Origin: Planctomycetaceae bacterium
GTDB lineage: Bacteria > Planctomycetota > Planctomycetia > Pirellulales > UBA1268
Direction of reading: 5' to 3'
Assembly: GCA_002694955.1 (NCBI GenBank)
Contig: NZNR01000069.1
Coordinates: forward strand, 1-9,406
Length of the DNA stretch: 9,406 bases
Shown: positions 7,628-9,406 of the stretch, in pieces
Position numbering within the stretch: the stretch's first letter is position 1
Layout: each line of letters starts with the position of its first letter
Notes under the pieces: generated by a model
Database searches by the model: none
The model's input: the letters and a program-made list of their open reading frames with translations, nothing else
Told to the model about the DNA's origin: nothing
Position numbers and translations under genes: made by a program

Positions 7628-7690
7628 ATGGTTAATAACCGTTTTTGTGCTCGTTGCGCAAATCCCGTGCCGGACGAGACAATGTGCTAG
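7628..7690 (+). other. 20-codon Cys-rich micro-ORF, zinc-ribbon-like fragment
   Basis: ATG at 7628 opens a short frame, MVNNRFCARCANPVPDETMC, ending in TAG at 7688-7690. It begins five bases after the miaA stop. The pattern FCARCANPVPDETMC resembles the start of the small zinc-ribbon domains that read FCxxCGNxVPDGxxFC. Three of four expected Cys ligands are present (7, 10, 20); the stop falls where the knuckle should continue and reading past it gives only Gln-Ile-Lys-stop. It may be a decayed remnant, a micro-protein or chance. There is no good Shine-Dalgarno. Confidence 0.3.
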
Positions 7691-7710
7691 CAGATAAAGT
7701 GATAGCACAT
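7682..7710. repeat. Inverted repeat, hairpin 1 after miaA
   Basis: ATGTGCTA (7682-7689) and TAGCACAT (7703-7710) form a perfect 8-bp stem with a 13-base loop. It overlaps the end of the micro-ORF and lies 59 bases after the miaA stop. No T-run follows, so it is not a standard intrinsic terminator by itself. Confidence 0.5.
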
Positions 7711-7714
7711 CATC

Positions 7715-7742
7715 TTGTGGTTGGGTCCACTGCCAACCACAA
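7715..7742. repeat. Inverted repeat, hairpin 2 (strong stem)
   Basis: TTGTGGTTGG (7715-7724) and CCAACCACAA (7733-7742) make a perfect 10-bp stem with an 8-base loop, four bases after hairpin 1. The next bases are A-rich, and an 8-T run comes only at 7765-7772, too far for a standard terminator. It could stabilise or process the miaA 3' end or act in the leader of the following gene. Confidence 0.6.
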
Positions 7743-7756
7743 AATCGAAAAAATGC

Positions 7757-7784
7757 TTGTCTTGTTTTTTTTGAGCGCTATCTT
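7757..7784 (+). promoter_or_regulatory. Candidate promoter of the C26-family gene
   Basis: TTGTCT (7757-7762) and TATCTT (7779-7784) are 16 bases apart, each matching sigma-70 consensus at four of six positions, about 80 bases before the ATG at 7865. A T-run sits in the spacer. Confidence 0.3.
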
Positions 7785-7853
7785 CACGTCCGCAATGTTT
7801 GAAATTGCTGCTCAAGGATGAGTGGCACGAACTTGCCACAGTGTTGCTCGAAG

Positions 7854-7858
7854 AAGGA
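7854..7858 (+). promoter_or_regulatory. Shine-Dalgarno deciding the C26-family start
   Basis: AAGGA lies six bases before the ATG at 7865. This favours that start over the in-frame TTG at 7799, which would add 22 residues with no family resemblance. The reading from 7865 begins MAAKPVIGIN, as expected for the first strand of the fold. Confidence 0.65.
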
Positions 7859-7864
7859 ACTTTC

Positions 7865-8611
7865 ATGGCAGCCAAACCGGTAATCGGAATTAATATGGAT
7901 TTTCGCTCCAGCTGCAAGGAGCATGCTTCACTCTCATTCATAGCGGCAGGCTATTACGAAAATATTATTCAGTCGGGAGGCATACCTCTCATCTTGCCGC
8001 CACTCGACGAAGAGGACGACCTCGTAAGATTACTAGACTCGCTTGACGGCGTCGTTCTTATAGGAGGGGCCGATCTTGACCCCCAACGAGATGGCTACAT
8101 GCCACACCCAGCAGTACGTCCCATGGATCAAAGGCGAGAAGATTTTGACCGAATGTTAGCTAAGCACGTCTGTGCCCGACACTTGCCTGTACTGGCCATC
8201 GGCTGTGGAATGCAACTTCTTAATGTTACTGAAGGTGGCACCCTGTATCTGCATCTTCCTGAAGATCTACCGCAAGCCATCCCACACAAAGATCCAATTG
8301 ATACCGGTCACCGTCATGGACTTCTCGTAGAATCTGATTCCGCAATGGAGCGTGTCTACGGGGATGGTGAAATACGTGTCAACAGCATGCACCATATGGC
8401 CATCGACGATCTTGCTTCGGGATTCCGTGTCACAGCGAGATCTCCAGACGGAGTGATTGAGGCCATCGAAAGCGAAGTTGAGGGATGGCTTGCCATTGGC
8501 ACCCAGTTTCACCCGGAAGCAGACTCGGCATCGGCTCTCGATGCAAAAATCTTCGAGGAGTTTGTTGTTGGTATTACCGGTGAAGTACCGGCAATGCGTC
8601 TTGTTGCCTAA
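7865..8611 (+). CDS. Gamma-glutamyl-gamma-aminobutyrate hydrolase-like protein (peptidase C26, class I GATase fold)
   Basis: This 248-residue protein has the order of blocks seen in the PuuD/peptidase C26 family: KPVIGIN (4-10), SGGIPLILPP (37-46), DGVVLIGGADLDP (61-73), a nucleophile-elbow region VLAIGCGMQLLNV (109-121), GGTLYLHLPEDLPQA (124-138), RVNSMHHMAI (171-180) and IGTQFHPEAD (211-220). His216 and Glu218 of the catalytic triad are present. The elbow is unusual. Aligned on GMQ, the normal GICRGMQ becomes AIGCGMQ, so glycine (113) takes the nucleophile position and Cys114 replaces the arginine. The protein may be inactive, changed in function, or use the shifted Cys. The family hydrolyses gamma-glutamyl amides such as gamma-Glu-GABA; no polyamine genes are nearby, so the substrate is unknown. 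It is a single-gene unit with its own terminator. Confidence 0.8.
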   Translation: MAAKPVIGINMDFRSSCKEHASLSFIAAGYYENIIQSGGIPLILPPLDEEDDLVRLLDSLDGVVLIGGADLDPQRDGYMPHPAVRPMDQRREDFDRMLAKHVCARHLPVLAIGCGMQLLNVTEGGTLYLHLPEDLPQAIPHKDPIDTGHRHGLLVESDSAMERVYGDGEIRVNSMHHMAIDDLASGFRVTARSPDGVIEAIESEVEGWLAIGTQFHPEADSASALDAKIFEEFVVGITGEVPAMRLVA

Positions 8612-8657
8612 TCCTAGAGTACGCACCCAACACCAAGATTACTATTAAATTCATACA

Positions 8658-8691
8658 GCCCGCCGACAGACCTTGAGTCGGCGGGCCTTTT
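8658..8691 (+). terminator. Rho-independent terminator after the C26-family gene
   Basis: GCCCGCCGAC (8658-8667) and GTCGGCGGGC (8677-8686) form a perfect GC-rich 10-bp stem with a 9-base loop, followed by CTTTT. It lies 46 bases after the stop at 8611 and separates this gene from glgB. Confidence 0.93.
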
Positions 8692-8927
8692 ATATTTACC
8701 AGGGGGCACAAAATATACTTCAAGTGTCTCATTTTAAGTGGAACTGTCGCTCCAGGCGGAACAACCTGCCCCGAAACTATTGCCACTGACGGCATGCCGG
8801 GTCATTCAGCGGTACGATTACATTAGACCTTTGATTAAACACCAGCACATGTGACGATCCGAATTATTGTTGTCTATATGCGAGTTGCTCAACATCTCCA
8901 CGAAACTCCACTTCATTGCGTAAACAA
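8692..8927. other. Upstream region of glgB, no gene seen
   Basis: The whole gap between the C26-family stop and the branching-enzyme start is 316 bases; this is the part after the terminator. I see no convincing gene on either strand. CACATGTG at 8846-8853 is an 8-base palindrome that could be an operator half or chance. TATATG at 8875-8880 could be a -10 box but lacks a good partner at normal spacing. No Shine-Dalgarno precedes the glgB ATG. Confidence 0.4.
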
Positions 8928-9406
8928 ATGCTAACTGATTACGATTTACACCTCCTGGGCGAAGGCAGACACTGGAAGAGCTATGACAAACTGGGGGCCC
9001 AAGTTTGTTCGCGTGATGGACAGCAGGGTGTTCACTTTGCTCTGTGGGCACCTAATGCCGAGATGGTTAGTGTTGTTGGTGACTTCAACAACTGGACTGG
9101 CCAAAATCATATGATGAACAAATCAGTGCCGTCTGGCTTCTGGCAACTCTTTGTTCCTGGTATAAGGGTCAATACTGCATATAAGTTCCGTGTTCAAACA
9201 GTCGAGGGAACTATTGACCGCGCCGATCCTTATGGATATTCAGCCGAGGTACCACCAAAAAATGCTTCTATCATCACTGATTTAAGTGAATACAGATGGA
9301 AGGATTCACAATGGATGGAGCAAAGGCTGCGGCGGGATTGGTTTAGTGAGCCGATCTCTTTTTATGAAGTTCATCTTGGAAGTTGGAAACGGCCAGGAGA
9401 TGACTC
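8928..9406 (+). CDS. glgB: 1,4-alpha-glucan branching enzyme GlgB, N-terminal part (cut by window edge)
   Basis: GlgB introduces alpha-1,6 branches into glycogen. The visible 159 residues start with DYDLHLLGEG (4-13). A CBM48-type beta-sandwich at about 34-115 contains HFALWAPNAEMVSVVGDFNN (36-55) and YKFRV (85-89). The entry to the GH13 barrel follows with FYEVHLGSWKR (145-155), a signature of bacterial branching enzymes. The catalytic residues lie beyond the window. The ATG at 8928 fits the length of the short N-terminal form without the extra first domain; an in-frame TTG at 8916 is possible. The gene follows a strong terminator, so it needs its own promoter. Trehalose-forming GH13 enzymes also carry CBM48, but EVHLGSWKR points to GlgB. 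Confidence 0.92.
   Translation, partial: MLTDYDLHLLGEGRHWKSYDKLGAQVCSRDGQQGVHFALWAPNAEMVSVVGDFNNWTGQNHMMNKSVPSGFWQLFVPGIRVNTAYKFRVQTVEGTIDRADPYGYSAEVPPKNASIITDLSEYRWKDSQWMEQRLRRDWFSEPISFYEVHLGSWKRPGDD

Noticed and set aside
7640..7680. CTCGT and ACGAG repeats with a GC-rich centre suggested a tRNA-like fold.
   Set aside because: There is no T-loop GTTCRA sequence, no 7-bp acceptor stem and no anticodon arm, so it is not a tRNA.
7748..7772. A-run (7748-7753) and T-run (7765-7772) as a possible bidirectional terminator.
   Set aside because: The stem would be only A-T pairs around an 11-base loop and too weak; the T-run fits better as spacer of a candidate promoter.
7687..7941. 84-codon open frame on the minus strand across the region between miaA and the C26-family gene.
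   Set aside because: It overlaps the start of the C26-family gene and two hairpins, and the protein shows no recognisable domain or ribosome site.
8574..8795. 73-codon minus-strand frame spanning the terminator, and a plus-strand stretch reading LSGTVAPGGTTCPET near 8730-8780.
   Set aside because: The minus frame crosses a perfect terminator stem. The plus stretch has no start codon or known motif. Both look like chance.

Overview
The window looks like ordinary chromosomal DNA of a bacterium with moderate GC. The best guess is a member of the Planctomycetota, possibly close to the Pirellulales. The reasons are the futalosine-type menaquinone gene cluster (mqnA, mqnC, amidohydrolase), the large ABC-exporter membrane protein, and a long-form HisG and a branching enzyme that resemble planctomycete versions as I remember them. 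No database was searched, so the phylum is an inference. I see no phage, transposon, CRISPR array, rRNA or tRNA.

Layout. (1) At 12-1769 (+) is a 585-residue polytopic membrane protein of the ABC-exporter permease type. Its ATG overlaps a TGA that may end an upstream gene lying almost wholly outside the window. (2) At 1937-5344 (+) is a compact three-gene operon: mqnA, mqnC (overlapping mqnA through GTGA) and a metal-dependent amidohydrolase that fits the aminodeoxyfutalosine deaminase step. (3) At 5365-6644 (-) are hisE then hisG, the second and first steps of histidine synthesis, facing the mqn operon tail to tail across 20 bp. (4) Divergent from hisE is miaA (6732-7622, +), the tRNA A37 prenyltransferase. 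(5) After miaA, 7623-7864 holds a 20-codon Cys-rich micro-ORF, two adjacent hairpins and a candidate promoter. (6) At 7865-8611 (+) is a class I glutamine-amidotransferase-like protein (peptidase C26 family) whose nucleophile elbow reads A-I-G-C-G instead of the usual G-I-C-R-G. (7) A strong intrinsic terminator lies at 8658-8691, and the start of glgB (glycogen branching enzyme) runs off the right edge from 8928.

How the genes work together. The mqn genes make menaquinone precursors from chorismate by the futalosine route; the remaining steps must be encoded elsewhere. HisG and HisE carry out the first two steps of histidine synthesis. MiaA, the C26-like protein and GlgB appear to be separate housekeeping units.

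I found no clear new multi-gene system. The points most worth checking are the displaced cysteine in the C26-like protein, the truncated zinc-ribbon-like micro-ORF with adjacent hairpins after miaA, and the basic insertions in MqnA and the amidohydrolase.
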